A DNA stretch of 64,000 bases from Pseudomonas sp. L5B5. GTDB taxonomy: Bacteria; Pseudomonadota; Gammaproteobacteria; Pseudomonadales; Pseudomonadaceae. The position numbers and the translations under genes were made by a program. Each line of letters opens with the position of its first letter. The stretch's first letter is position 1. Shown here piece after piece: positions 54,533 to 62,715 of this stretch. The DNA lies in assembly GCF_020520285.1 (NCBI RefSeq), contig NZ_CP084742.1:3162001-3226000 (forward strand), written 5' to 3'. A model generated the notes under the pieces. It made no database searches. It was not told the DNA's origin and was given only the letters and a program-made list of their open reading frames with translations.

Positions 54533-56290
54533 TCAGGCCGCCCCGTCCACCTGCCCCACCCCAGACTCCGGCTCCACCCCCATATCCCCCCGCCTCACCA
54601 CCGCATACACCCCCGCCGTCAACAAACTCCCCGCCACGATCGCCAGCAAATACAACACCCCATGATTGATCGCATTCGGAATCAGCATCACGAACAATCC
54701 CCCATGGGGCGCCATCAGCTTGCAGCCAAAATACATCGACAAGGCCCCGGTCAACGCCCCACCGGCAATGCTCGCCGGAATCACCCGCAACGGGTCCTTG
54801 GCGGCGAACGGAATCGCCCCTTCGGAGATAAAGCACAACCCCAGCACCAGTGCCGCCTTGCCCGCCTCCCGCTCGGTCTGGACGAACTTGCGCCGGGCGA
54901 TGAACGTGGCGATGCCCAAGCCAATGGGCGGCACCATCCCTGCCGCCATCGCTGCGGCCATCGACGCATAACTCTGGGACGCCAGCAGCCCCACCGAAAA
55001 CGCATAGGCCGCCTTGTTGATCGGCCCGCCCAGATCCACACACATCATCGCCCCCAGCAACACACCCAGCAGGATCGCGTTGGTGGTGCCCATGCTGTCG
55101 AGGAAATGGGTCAGGGCTCCGAGCATTCCCGCCACCGGCTTGCCCACCACGTAGATCATCACCAGGCCGGTGAACAGGCTGGCCAGCAACGGGATGATCA
55201 GGATCGGCTTCAGGGCCTCCAGGCCCTGGGGCAATTGCAGGTAACGGTTGATCACCTTGGCTGCGTACCCGGCCAGGAACCCGGCGACGATACCGCCGAT
55301 GAACCCCGCGCCCAGGGTGCTGGCCAACAGGCCGCCGATCATCCCCGGGGCCAGCCCCGGCCGGTCGGCGATGGAGTAGGCGATGTAGCCGGCCAGCAAC
55401 GGCACCATCAGCTTGAAGGCGGTATCACCACCGATCTGCATCAAGGCCGCGGCCAGGGTGCCCTCCTCCTTGTACGCAGTGATGCCGAAGACGAACGACA
55501 GGGCGATCATCAAGCCGCCCGCCACCACCATCGGCAGCATGAACGAAACCCCGGTCAGCAGGTGCTTGTAGACCCCGGCCTTGTCCTGCTTGGCCGGCGC
55601 CTGGGCGTCACTGGCCACGGACTCCGGCCGCCCCTCGGCCAGCGCCTTGTCCAGGGTCGCCTCGGCCTGCTTCAACGCCACCCCGGTGCCGCAGCGATAG
55701 ATGCGCTTGCCGGCAAAGCGTTCGGTGGCCACTTCGATGTCCGCCGCCAGCAGCACCACGTCGGCTTCGGCGATGGCCTCGGCGCTCAGCGGATTGCGCG
55801 CGCCCACCGAACCCTGGGTTTCCACTTGCAGCTGGTAACCCAGGCGCTTGGCCGCCTGCTGCAAGGCCTCGGCGGCCATGAAGGTGTGGGCCACGCCGGT
55901 GGGGCAAGCAGTGATCGCCACCACCCGTGGGGTTGACTGTTCGATGCTGGGCGCGGACTCGAGCGGCTCTTCGGCAGCCGTGAGCACCTGGGCTTGCTCG
56001 GCGCCACGGCGCAGCAGGGCATCCACATCCTGCAAGGCCTGGGACGGGCTGCTGCGATAGACCCGCTTGCCGACGAAACGCGACAGATCCACAGGCCCGC
56101 TGCTGACCACCAGCACCCACTCGGCGGCAGACAGGATGGCCGCGGACAGCTGGCGTTCCGGACGGGCCGGGTCGTGGACCTCGACGCTGGTGCTCCAGCC
56201 CTGGCGCTGGGCCGCGGCGTCCAGCAGGCGTGCGCAGAGCACGCTGGTGACCATGCCGTTGGGGCAGGCAGTAACGATGGCTAACTTCAT
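54533..56290 (-). CDS. fruA: fructose PTS enzyme IIBC (EIIB'-EIIB-EIIC)
   Basis: Membrane permease that imports fructose while phosphorylating it to fructose-1-phosphate, 585 aa from the ATG at 56290. A first IIB-like copy (MKLAIVTACPNGMVTSVLCA) is followed by the functional IIB, with the phospho-cysteine in VVAITACPTGVAHTFMAAEAL near residue 128. The IIC domain with about nine helices starts near 240 (LLTGVSFMLPMVVAGGLMIALSF). Gene order fruB-fruK-fruA and the size fit pseudomonads, where this is usually the only sugar PTS. It starts 11 bp after fruK. Confidence 0.96.
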   Translation of the reverse strand: MKLAIVTACPNGMVTSVLCARLLDAAAQRQGWSTSVEVHDPARPERQLSAAILSAAEWVLVVSSGPVDLSRFVGKRVYRSSPSQALQDVDALLRRGAEQAQVLTAAEEPLESAPSIEQSTPRVVAITACPTGVAHTFMAAEALQQAAKRLGYQLQVETQGSVGARNPLSAEAIAEADVVLLAADIEVATERFAGKRIYRCGTGVALKQAEATLDKALAEGRPESVASDAQAPAKQDKAGVYKHLLTGVSFMLPMVVAGGLMIALSFVFGITAYKEEGTLAAALMQIGGDTAFKLMVPLLAGYIAYSIADRPGLAPGMIGGLLASTLGAGFIGGIVAGFLAGYAAKVINRYLQLPQGLEALKPILIIPLLASLFTGLVMIYVVGKPVAGMLGALTHFLDSMGTTNAILLGVLLGAMMCVDLGGPINKAAYAFSVGLLASQSYASMAAAMAAGMVPPIGLGIATFIARRKFVQTEREAGKAALVLGLCFISEGAIPFAAKDPLRVIPASIAGGALTGALSMYFGCKLMAPHGGLFVMLIPNAINHGVLYLLAIVAGSLLTAGVYAVVRRGDMGVEPESGVGQVDGAA

Positions 56291-56301
56291 GGGCACCTCT
56301 C

Positions 56302-57243
56302 TTATTGTTCTGCCAGGGGCTGCACGCGCACCCCCTGTTCCAGGCGGGCCAGTTGTGCCCGGTCGCCGATGCCGAAACCGATCTGGGTCACCGCCATGGC
56401 GGCGATGGCCGTGGCCGTGCGCAGGGCCTGGGCGGCGTCCTGGCCGGCGAGCAGGCCGTGCAGCACCCCGGCCAGCAACGAGTCGCCGGCGCCCACCGTA
56501 CTGACCACCGCAACCTTGGGCGGCAGCGCCTGCAAGGCTTGGTCGGCGGCGAACCAGTGGACGCCGTCGGCGCCGTGGGAGACCACCACATGCTCGATCC
56601 CCTGGGCCTGCAACTGGCGTGCAGCGCCAGCCTGGTCAGCCGGCGAAGCCACCGGCCGGCCCAGGGCATCGGCCAGTTCCTCGCCATTGGGCTTGACCAG
56701 CCACGGCCCGGCCGCCAGCCCGGCACGCAAGGCCGCACCGCTGGTGTCCAGGGCCAGCTTCAGGCCCATGGCCTTCAGGCGCAGCAGCAGGGCCTGGAAC
56801 CACTGCGGGCTCACGCCCTGGGGCAGGCTGCCGGCGACCACCACCGCGTCATGCCCGGGGGCGATCTGCTCCAGGCGCGCCAGCAGCGCCTGCTGAGCGA
56901 CTTCGTCGACCTGCGGACCGGGGCCGTTGACGTCGGTAACGCGCCCATCGGCCTCGGCCAGCTTGATGTTGCTGCGGGTTTCCCCCGGCACGCGGACGAA
57001 GGCGTCGACGAACCCACGACGGGCGAACAACTCATCGAAGGCCTGGGGATTGCCGGCGCCGAGAAAACCGCTGACGGTCAGGCGATGGCCCAGGTCAGCC
57101 AGGACCTGGGCCACGTTCACCCCCTTGCCGGCGGCATGCACGTGCAGGGCCTCGCTGCGGTTGACCTGCCCCACCTCCAGGCGCGCCAGGGGCACGGTCA
57201 GATCCAGTGCCGGGTTGAGGGTCAGGGTGAGAATCTTCGCCAT
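56302..57243 (-). CDS. fruK: 1-phosphofructokinase
   Basis: PfkB-family kinase that phosphorylates fructose-1-phosphate to fructose-1,6-bisphosphate. 313 aa starting MAKILTLTLNPALDLTVPLARL, with AAGKGVNVAQVLADLG near residue 36 and the ATP/anion-hole motif STVGAGDSLLAGVLHGL near 247, where the Asp is the catalytic base. Its ATG overlaps the fruB stop (TAATG), so translation is coupled. No abnormality. Confidence 0.96.
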   Translation of the reverse strand: MAKILTLTLNPALDLTVPLARLEVGQVNRSEALHVHAAGKGVNVAQVLADLGHRLTVSGFLGAGNPQAFDELFARRGFVDAFVRVPGETRSNIKLAEADGRVTDVNGPGPQVDEVAQQALLARLEQIAPGHDAVVVAGSLPQGVSPQWFQALLLRLKAMGLKLALDTSGAALRAGLAAGPWLVKPNGEELADALGRPVASPADQAGAARQLQAQGIEHVVVSHGADGVHWFAADQALQALPPKVAVVSTVGAGDSLLAGVLHGLLAGQDAAQALRTATAIAAMAVTQIGFGIGDRAQLARLEQGVRVQPLAEQ

Positions 57244-60104
57244 TACATGGCCTCCACTAAGGCGCGCACATCATTGGCGCTGCCAACGGCCAGGGCCTGT
57301 TGAGCAAGGGTTCGGGCCTGGGCCAGGCCGAGTTCGCGAACGCGCGCCTTGACCTCGGCGATGCTGCGCCCAGAGACGCTCAGCTCATCCACGCCCAGGC
57401 CCACCAGCACCGGCACCGCCAGCGGGTCGGCCGCCAGCTCGCCGCACACACCGACCCACTTGCCGTGGGCATGGGCGGCGCGCACGGTGATGTCGATCAG
57501 TTGCAGCACCGCCGGGTGCAGGCCGTCGGCCTGGGCCGAGAGGGTCGGATGGCCACGATCGATGGCCAGGGTGTACTGGGTGAGGTCGTTGGTGCCGACA
57601 CTGAAGAAGTCCACTTCCTTGGCCAGTACCGGGGCCAGCAGGGCCGCCGACGGCACCTCGATCATGATCCCCAGCTGCAGGTCGGCCACGGGGATTTCCC
57701 GGCGCAGGCGCTCGGTCATGTCCCGGGCCTGGCGCCATTCCTCGACGCTGCCGACCATGGGGAACATGATCCGTAGCGGGCGGTCGTCGGCCGAGCGCAG
57801 CAGGGCCCGCAACTGCGCTTCCATGATCTGCGGGCGTTGCAGGGTCAGGCGGATGCCGCGCACGCCGAGGAAGGGGTTTTCCTCCTGGGCGATCGGCCAG
57901 TAGGGCAGCGGTTTGTCGCCGCCCACGTCGAGGGTGCGCACCACCAGCGGCCGCCCGCCCAGGCCATCGAGCACGCGGCGGTACTCGGCTTCCTGGGTGG
58001 CTTCGTCCGGGGCCTGGGGGTGGGCCATGAAGATCAGTTCGGTGCGCAGCAGGCCGATGCCTTCGGCGCCGTTCTCCACGGCCGCGGCAACCTCCGCGCT
58101 GGCACCGATATTGGCAAACACCTCCACCGCATGCCCGTCACGGGTCTGGGCCGGCAGGTGGCGCTGTTCAGCGGCGGCCTTGAGCCGCTGCTCGCGGCTG
58201 TCGCGCTCCTGGACTGCACGCTGCAGGGTCGCCGGATCCGGGTCGACATGCAGGCGACCGCGCTGGCCATCCAGCAGCAACGCCGTGCCGGACGCAATCA
58301 ACAGTACCCCGGCGCCGGCGCCCACCAGCGCCGGAATGCCCAGGGCCCGAGCGACGATGGCACTGTGGGCCGTGGCGCCGCCACGGGCGGTGAGAATGCC
58401 GGCCACCCGGGCCGGGTCCAGGCGGGCCACGTCCGAGGGGCCGACCTCATCCATCACCAGGATATAGGGTTGCTCCGGCTCGACCGGGGCCGCCAGGCCG
58501 CAGAGCTGGGCCAGCACCCGGCGCCCGATGTCCCGCAGGTCGGCGGCGCGCTCGGCGAGCAAGGCATCCTGCAAGGCTTCCTGTTGCCGGGCGGCGCCTT
58601 CGATCACGCTCATCCACGCGGCCTCGGCGCTTTCGCCCTGCTTGAGCCGGGTGTCCACCTCGTCCACTAGCTCGGGGTCGTCGAGCATTTCCAGGTGGGT
58701 GATGAAGATCTCGCGGATGGCCTTGGCCTGGCTGCGCTGGATCAGCCCCTGGATGTCCTCGCGCACCTCGCCCAGGGCCCGCTGCAACCGCTGGCGCTCA
58801 ATGGCAGCGGACTCACCACGCAGCGGATAGTCGATGCTCTGCTGGACCTGGACATGGGCCGGACCGATGGCGATCCCGGGGGCAGCGGCGACCGCCTGGA
58901 TCAGGCTGCCGGAAGTTGGCGCGCTGAGCGGTGCGGCGATCTCTTGCGACACATCCACGTGCGCCGCGACGGTCGGCAAGGGCTCGACCTCTTCACCCAG
59001 TCCTTGCTCGATGGCCGCCAGCAACACCGGCAAGGCCTGGGCGGCGATGCTCGGCTCGGCGATCAGCTCCAGCACCTGGCCACGCCGGGCGCCGAGGCTG
59101 AGCAGCTTGCTCAGGCTCTTCAGCGAGACTGCCGGTTCCTTGCCGTCGGCGAGACGAATGCGGATCTCGCCCTCGAACCCCTTGGCCAGTTGCGCCAGCT
59201 CCTTGGCCGGACGGGCGTGCAAGCCATGGACGTTGGCCAGGGCAATGCGGGCACTGGGCCAGTCCGCCGGCAACTCGCCGCCCAGGACTTCGAGCACCGC
59301 GCGGGTGCTGGTAGCGCGCCACAACTCCTGGCCACGACCGTCGATCAGCAGCGTGCACAAGCGTTCGAGCAGGGCCTGGTGGGCTTCACCGAGGCTGGCC
59401 AGGCAGAACAGGCCGCTCAGCGGCTGGCCCAGGTAACGGATGGGTTTGTCCGGGGTGACGAAGGCCAGGCCCGGGCGCAACACGGTCTGTTCACTGTGCA
59501 GCCACCACAGGCCATCCCCCAGGGGCAGCGCCTCGACCTGCTGCAGCACGGCGGCAAAGCCGTTGCTCACGCACTCGGCCTGGCGCAACAAGCGCGCACC
59601 GCGCCACACCAGTTCTTCGAAATCTTCGGCCGCCACCCCAAGGCTGATCATCTGTGCATCCAGCGCCAGCTCCTGGGGCGCGCCTTGCAGCAGCTTGAGC
59701 AGGGCCTGCGGCGAACTGGCGCGGCGCAGGGCCTGGCCCAGGTCGGTCTCGCCCAGGGCGCGGGTCAGCAATTGCAGCAGGCGCAGGTGCTCGTCGGACT
59801 TGGCGGCGATGCCGATGGCCAGGTAGACGATCTGCCCGTCGCCCCAGTCCACGCCTTCGGGAAACTGCAGCAGGCGCACGCCGGTGGCAAAGACCTGGTC
59901 GCGGGTTTGCGGGGTGCCGTGGGGGATGGCGATACCTTGGCCAAGGAAGGTCGAGCCCTGGGCCTCGCGATGTTCGAGGCCGGTCAGGTAACCCGCGGCC
60001 ACCAGGCCGTCAGCCACCAGTTTGTCGGCCAGCAGGTGCAGCGCTGCGGACTTGTCCACAGCCGTCTGGCCCATGGATATCTGCTCTACGGTGAGTTCGA
60101 GCAT
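57243..60104 (-). CDS. fruB: fructose PTS multiphosphoryl protein EIIA-HPr-EI
   Basis: Cytoplasmic fusion of 953 aa that carries phosphate from PEP to FruA. An EIIA domain (residues 1-145) has the active His in GIAIPHGTP near 61. A second, EIIA-like region (about 150-275) lacks that motif. HPr (about 284-370) has its His in NVHGLHARPAKELAQLA. Enzyme I (about 400-950) has the active His in GGATAHSAIVARALGIPALVG near 580 and the PEP site in GIGLLRTELIFMA and FSVGTNDLTQYTLAIDRGH. Start at 60104 after TAGGAGAATCC. The other genes needed for fructose uptake follow. Confidence 0.96.
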   Translation of the reverse strand: MLELTVEQISMGQTAVDKSAALHLLADKLVADGLVAAGYLTGLEHREAQGSTFLGQGIAIPHGTPQTRDQVFATGVRLLQFPEGVDWGDGQIVYLAIGIAAKSDEHLRLLQLLTRALGETDLGQALRRASSPQALLKLLQGAPQELALDAQMISLGVAAEDFEELVWRGARLLRQAECVSNGFAAVLQQVEALPLGDGLWWLHSEQTVLRPGLAFVTPDKPIRYLGQPLSGLFCLASLGEAHQALLERLCTLLIDGRGQELWRATSTRAVLEVLGGELPADWPSARIALANVHGLHARPAKELAQLAKGFEGEIRIRLADGKEPAVSLKSLSKLLSLGARRGQVLELIAEPSIAAQALPVLLAAIEQGLGEEVEPLPTVAAHVDVSQEIAAPLSAPTSGSLIQAVAAAPGIAIGPAHVQVQQSIDYPLRGESAAIERQRLQRALGEVREDIQGLIQRSQAKAIREIFITHLEMLDDPELVDEVDTRLKQGESAEAAWMSVIEGAARQQEALQDALLAERAADLRDIGRRVLAQLCGLAAPVEPEQPYILVMDEVGPSDVARLDPARVAGILTARGGATAHSAIVARALGIPALVGAGAGVLLIASGTALLLDGQRGRLHVDPDPATLQRAVQERDSREQRLKAAAEQRHLPAQTRDGHAVEVFANIGASAEVAAAVENGAEGIGLLRTELIFMAHPQAPDEATQEAEYRRVLDGLGGRPLVVRTLDVGGDKPLPYWPIAQEENPFLGVRGIRLTLQRPQIMEAQLRALLRSADDRPLRIMFPMVGSVEEWRQARDMTERLRREIPVADLQLGIMIEVPSAALLAPVLAKEVDFFSVGTNDLTQYTLAIDRGHPTLSAQADGLHPAVLQLIDITVRAAHAHGKWVGVCGELAADPLAVPVLVGLGVDELSVSGRSIAEVKARVRELGLAQARTLAQQALAVGSANDVRALVEAM

Positions 60105-60245
60105 GGATTCTCCTATTTAGCGCGGGGGGCAGCGCTAGGTATTGTTTTAAGTCAGCAGCGTAGGCGCTGTCATGGCCAAAAATGGGACTGGCCAGCGGGC
60201 GGCAGCGTTTCTACGTTGACGCTGTGGCCCAGAAAATACGCTTGC

Positions 60246-60257
60246 TGAAACGTTTAA
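60246..60257 (-). promoter_or_regulatory. Cra/FruR operator
   Basis: TTAAACGTTTCA on the minus strand (TGAAACGTTTAA on the plus strand), exactly the operator sequence known for P. putida Cra. It lies 142 bp before the fruB ATG and 146 bp before the fruR start, so one site can control both. A weaker half-match, GTAGAAACGCTG, is near 60205-60216. The 299-bp divergent region holds no gene. Confidence 0.75.
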
Positions 60258-60403
60258 TCTAGCAGGATCGGCAAGTTACTCGATAATCTCTGCCCCTTGA
60301 AGTCCTGCTGGTCGCCTGCCGGTTCCGACGTTGGTCGCGTGCCCAGATCAGGTAGGATTGGCGAAAATGTCGGGGCAAGCACCAAAAATAAGGAAATCCC
60401 GGG

Positions 60404-61399
60404 TTGAAACTCAGTGATATAGCTCGATTGGCCGGTGTGTCCGTCACCACCGCCAGTTACGTCATCAACGGCAAGGCCGAACAGCAACGCATCAGCAGCG
60501 CCACCGTGGAACGGGTACGGGCGGTTGTCGAGGAACACGGCTTCACCCCCAACCCACAGGCGGCCGGCCTGCGCAGCCGCCACACCCGGACCCTGGGTTT
60601 CATTCTCCCGGACCTGGAGAACCCCAGCTACGCGCGTATCGCCAAATTGCTGGAGCAAGGGGCGCGAGCCCGGGGCTACCAGTTGCTGATCGCCAGCTCC
60701 GACGATGCGCCGGACAGCGAGCGGCAACTGCTGCAGCTGTTTCGCGCGCGTCGCTGTGACGCGCTGTTCGTCGCCAGCTGCCTGCCGCCCGAAGACGACA
60801 GCTACCAGCAATTGCAGGCCCAGGGCTTGCCGATCATTGCCATTGACCGGGTGATGCCAGCCGGGCAGTTCTGTTCGGTGATCAGCGATGACCTGCAAGC
60901 CAGCCTGCAACTGACCCAGAGCCTGCTGCAACCCGAGCCCCGGCAGATCGTGCTGATCGGCGCTCGCCCGGAGCTGGGCATCAGCCATGAACGGGCTGCG
61001 GGTTTCCGCCAGGCCCTGCAAGGCTTCGGCGGCGAGGTGCTGATCGAGCATGGCGAGGCCTTCAGCCGCGATTGCGGCCGGCAGTTGATGGAGGAGTTGC
61101 TGCAGCGCCTGGGCCACCTGCCCGATGCCCTGGTGACCACCTCCTATGTGCTGCTGCAAGGGGTGTTCGATGCCCTGCACGACTTCCCGCTCAAGTCTCG
61201 GCCACTGCGCCTGGGTACCTTTGGCGATACTCAGTTGCTGGATTTCCTGCCGCTGCCGGTCAATGCCATGGCCCAGCAACACGCGTTGATCGCTGAAAAG
61301 GCCCTGCACCTGGCCCTGGCCGCCATCGAGGAAGGGCATTACCAACCCGGCGTGCAGGCCATCGCCCGGACCTTCAAGCAGCGTATCCAGCAGGGCTGA
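60404..61399 (+). CDS. fruR: LacI-family fructose repressor FruR/Cra
   Basis: Transcription repressor of the fru operon; in P. putida Cra it is inactivated by fructose-1-phosphate. 331 aa starting with TTG at 60404 (LKLSDIARLAGVSVTTASYVINGK), preceded by AAGGA. The LacI helix-turn-helix and hinge (residues 1-60) are followed by a periplasmic-binding-protein-like ligand domain (RTLGFILPDLENPSYARIAKLLEQGARARGYQLLIASS). Divergent from fruBKA, with one Cra site between them. The next gene, tatD, follows by 3 bp and is probably co-transcribed. Confidence 0.93.
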   Translation: MKLSDIARLAGVSVTTASYVINGKAEQQRISSATVERVRAVVEEHGFTPNPQAAGLRSRHTRTLGFILPDLENPSYARIAKLLEQGARARGYQLLIASSDDAPDSERQLLQLFRARRCDALFVASCLPPEDDSYQQLQAQGLPIIAIDRVMPAGQFCSVISDDLQASLQLTQSLLQPEPRQIVLIGARPELGISHERAAGFRQALQGFGGEVLIEHGEAFSRDCGRQLMEELLQRLGHLPDALVTTSYVLLQGVFDALHDFPLKSRPLRLGTFGDTQLLDFLPLPVNAMAQQHALIAEKALHLALAAIEEGHYQPGVQAIARTFKQRIQQG

Positions 61400-61402
61400 A
61401 CC

Positions 61403-62194
61403 GTGGAGCTGATCGACAGCCACACCCACCTGGATTTTCCCGACTTCGACGCCGACCGCACGGCGCTGCTGGCCGACAGCCGCGCCCGGGGTGTCGGGCG
61501 GATGGTGGTGCTGGGGGTCTACCAGGACAACTGGCAGCGGGTCTGGGACCTGGTGCAAGGCGACTCGCAGCTATACGCGGCGTTCGGCCTGCACCCGGTG
61601 TACCTGGACGATCACCAGCCCGCCGACCTGCAGCACCTGGGCGACTGGCTGGCACGCCTGGCGGGGCATCGGCAGTTGTGCGCGGTGGGCGAGATCGGCC
61701 TGGACTACTTTCTCCAGCACCTGGACCGCGAGCGTCAGCAGGCGCTGTTCGAGGCCCAATTGAAGCTGGCGGCGGACTTCCAGCTACCGGCGCTGCTGCA
61801 TGTGCGGCGCAGCCACGCAGCCGTGATCGCCACCCTGAAGCGCTTCAAGCTCCAGCGCGGCGGGATCATCCATGCCTTCGCCGGCAGCCGCGAGGAAGCC
61901 CGGGAATACCTCAAGCTGGGTTTCAAGCTGGGCCTGGGCGGCGCCGCGACCTGGCCCCAGGCCCTGCGCCTGCGCAAGTTGCTCGCCGAATTGCCCCTGG
62001 AATCCCTGGTGCTGGAGACCGACTCGCCGGACATGGCCCCGGCGATGTACCCCAACCAGCGCAACAGCCCCCAGCACCTGCCGGAAATCTGCGCGGCCCT
62101 GGCCGAGATCATCGGCATCAGCGCCGAGCACCTGGCCAGCGCCAGCACCCGTAACGCTTGCGAAGTGTTCGGCTGGCCCTCAGCCAGCCTGTAG
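61403..62194 (+). CDS. tatD: TatD-family metal-dependent hydrolase
   Basis: Cytoplasmic TIM-barrel deoxyribonuclease-type hydrolase, 263 aa. Metal ligands appear in LIDSHTHLDFPDFD at the N-terminus, VGEIGLDYF near residue 95, HVRRSH near 133, HAFAGS near 156 and LETDSPDMAP near 206. Start is GTG at 61403, only 3 bp after fruR. Its 3' end overlaps the convergent gene by 15 bp. The YcfH/YjjV-type subfamily is not resolved; the role in fructose metabolism is unlikely. Confidence 0.9.
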   Translation: MELIDSHTHLDFPDFDADRTALLADSRARGVGRMVVLGVYQDNWQRVWDLVQGDSQLYAAFGLHPVYLDDHQPADLQHLGDWLARLAGHRQLCAVGEIGLDYFLQHLDRERQQALFEAQLKLAADFQLPALLHVRRSHAAVIATLKRFKLQRGGIIHAFAGSREEAREYLKLGFKLGLGGAATWPQALRLRKLLAELPLESLVLETDSPDMAPAMYPNQRNSPQHLPEICAALAEIIGISAEHLASASTRNACEVFGWPSASL

Positions 62195-62551
62195 CAGCAG
62201 GGGGCGGCGCTGCCGACGCCGGGCAATGGTCATCACCAGCAGGTAAGCCACCAGCACCAGCGCCGAGATGCCCAGTTGCAGGGTGCGCTCCAGCAACCCG
62301 ATCCATTGCAGCGCCAGGCTGACCAGCAGCACCGTGGCACACAGCACGATCAGCATGGCCCGCAGGGTGGCGAACGAGCCCAGGGCCTTGAGGCGCTTGA
62401 CCTGTGCGGGGCACTCGAGCTTCAGCGGCTTGTGGCAGTGCTTGCAGGCGAAGGGCTCCTGCATGGTCATGGCGTTGAGTTGCCAGGGTTCAAGATCGAG
62501 CAGGGCCTGGCAATGGGCGCAGCGCCCCAGCACTCCGGAAGAAACGGTCAT
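62180..62551 (-). CDS. small zinc-ribbon membrane protein, unknown function
   Basis: A 123-aa protein with a likely zinc ribbon, RCAHCQALLDLEPW then FACKHCHKPLKLECP (two CxxC pairs, residues 10-13 and 35-38), and two closely spaced membrane helices (FATLRAMLIVLCATVLLVSLA and LQLGISALVLVAYLLVMTIA) before a basic C-terminus. No family name is recognised. It overlaps the tatD 3' end on the other strand. Confidence 0.7.
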   Translation of the reverse strand: MTVSSGVLGRCAHCQALLDLEPWQLNAMTMQEPFACKHCHKPLKLECPAQVKRLKALGSFATLRAMLIVLCATVLLVSLALQWIGLLERTLQLGISALVLVAYLLVMTIARRRQRRPLLLQAG

Positions 62552-62715
62552 CGGCGGATTTCCTCAGGGCCATGGACGAGCCATGGCTGACTGGCCGAGC
62601 GCGAGCGACGCTCGAAAAAACGCGCAGGAAAGCAGGAAACACGCCGCAGACAAAGCGATTAATTACTACAGCTTGTGGCAGCCCCGCCGGACCGGGGCTG
62701 TGCTGGAGGGCGTGT

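Noticed and set aside
54347..55936. 529-codon plus-strand frame over fruA
   Set aside because: Antisense to fruA and rich in His, Gln and Arg; shadow.
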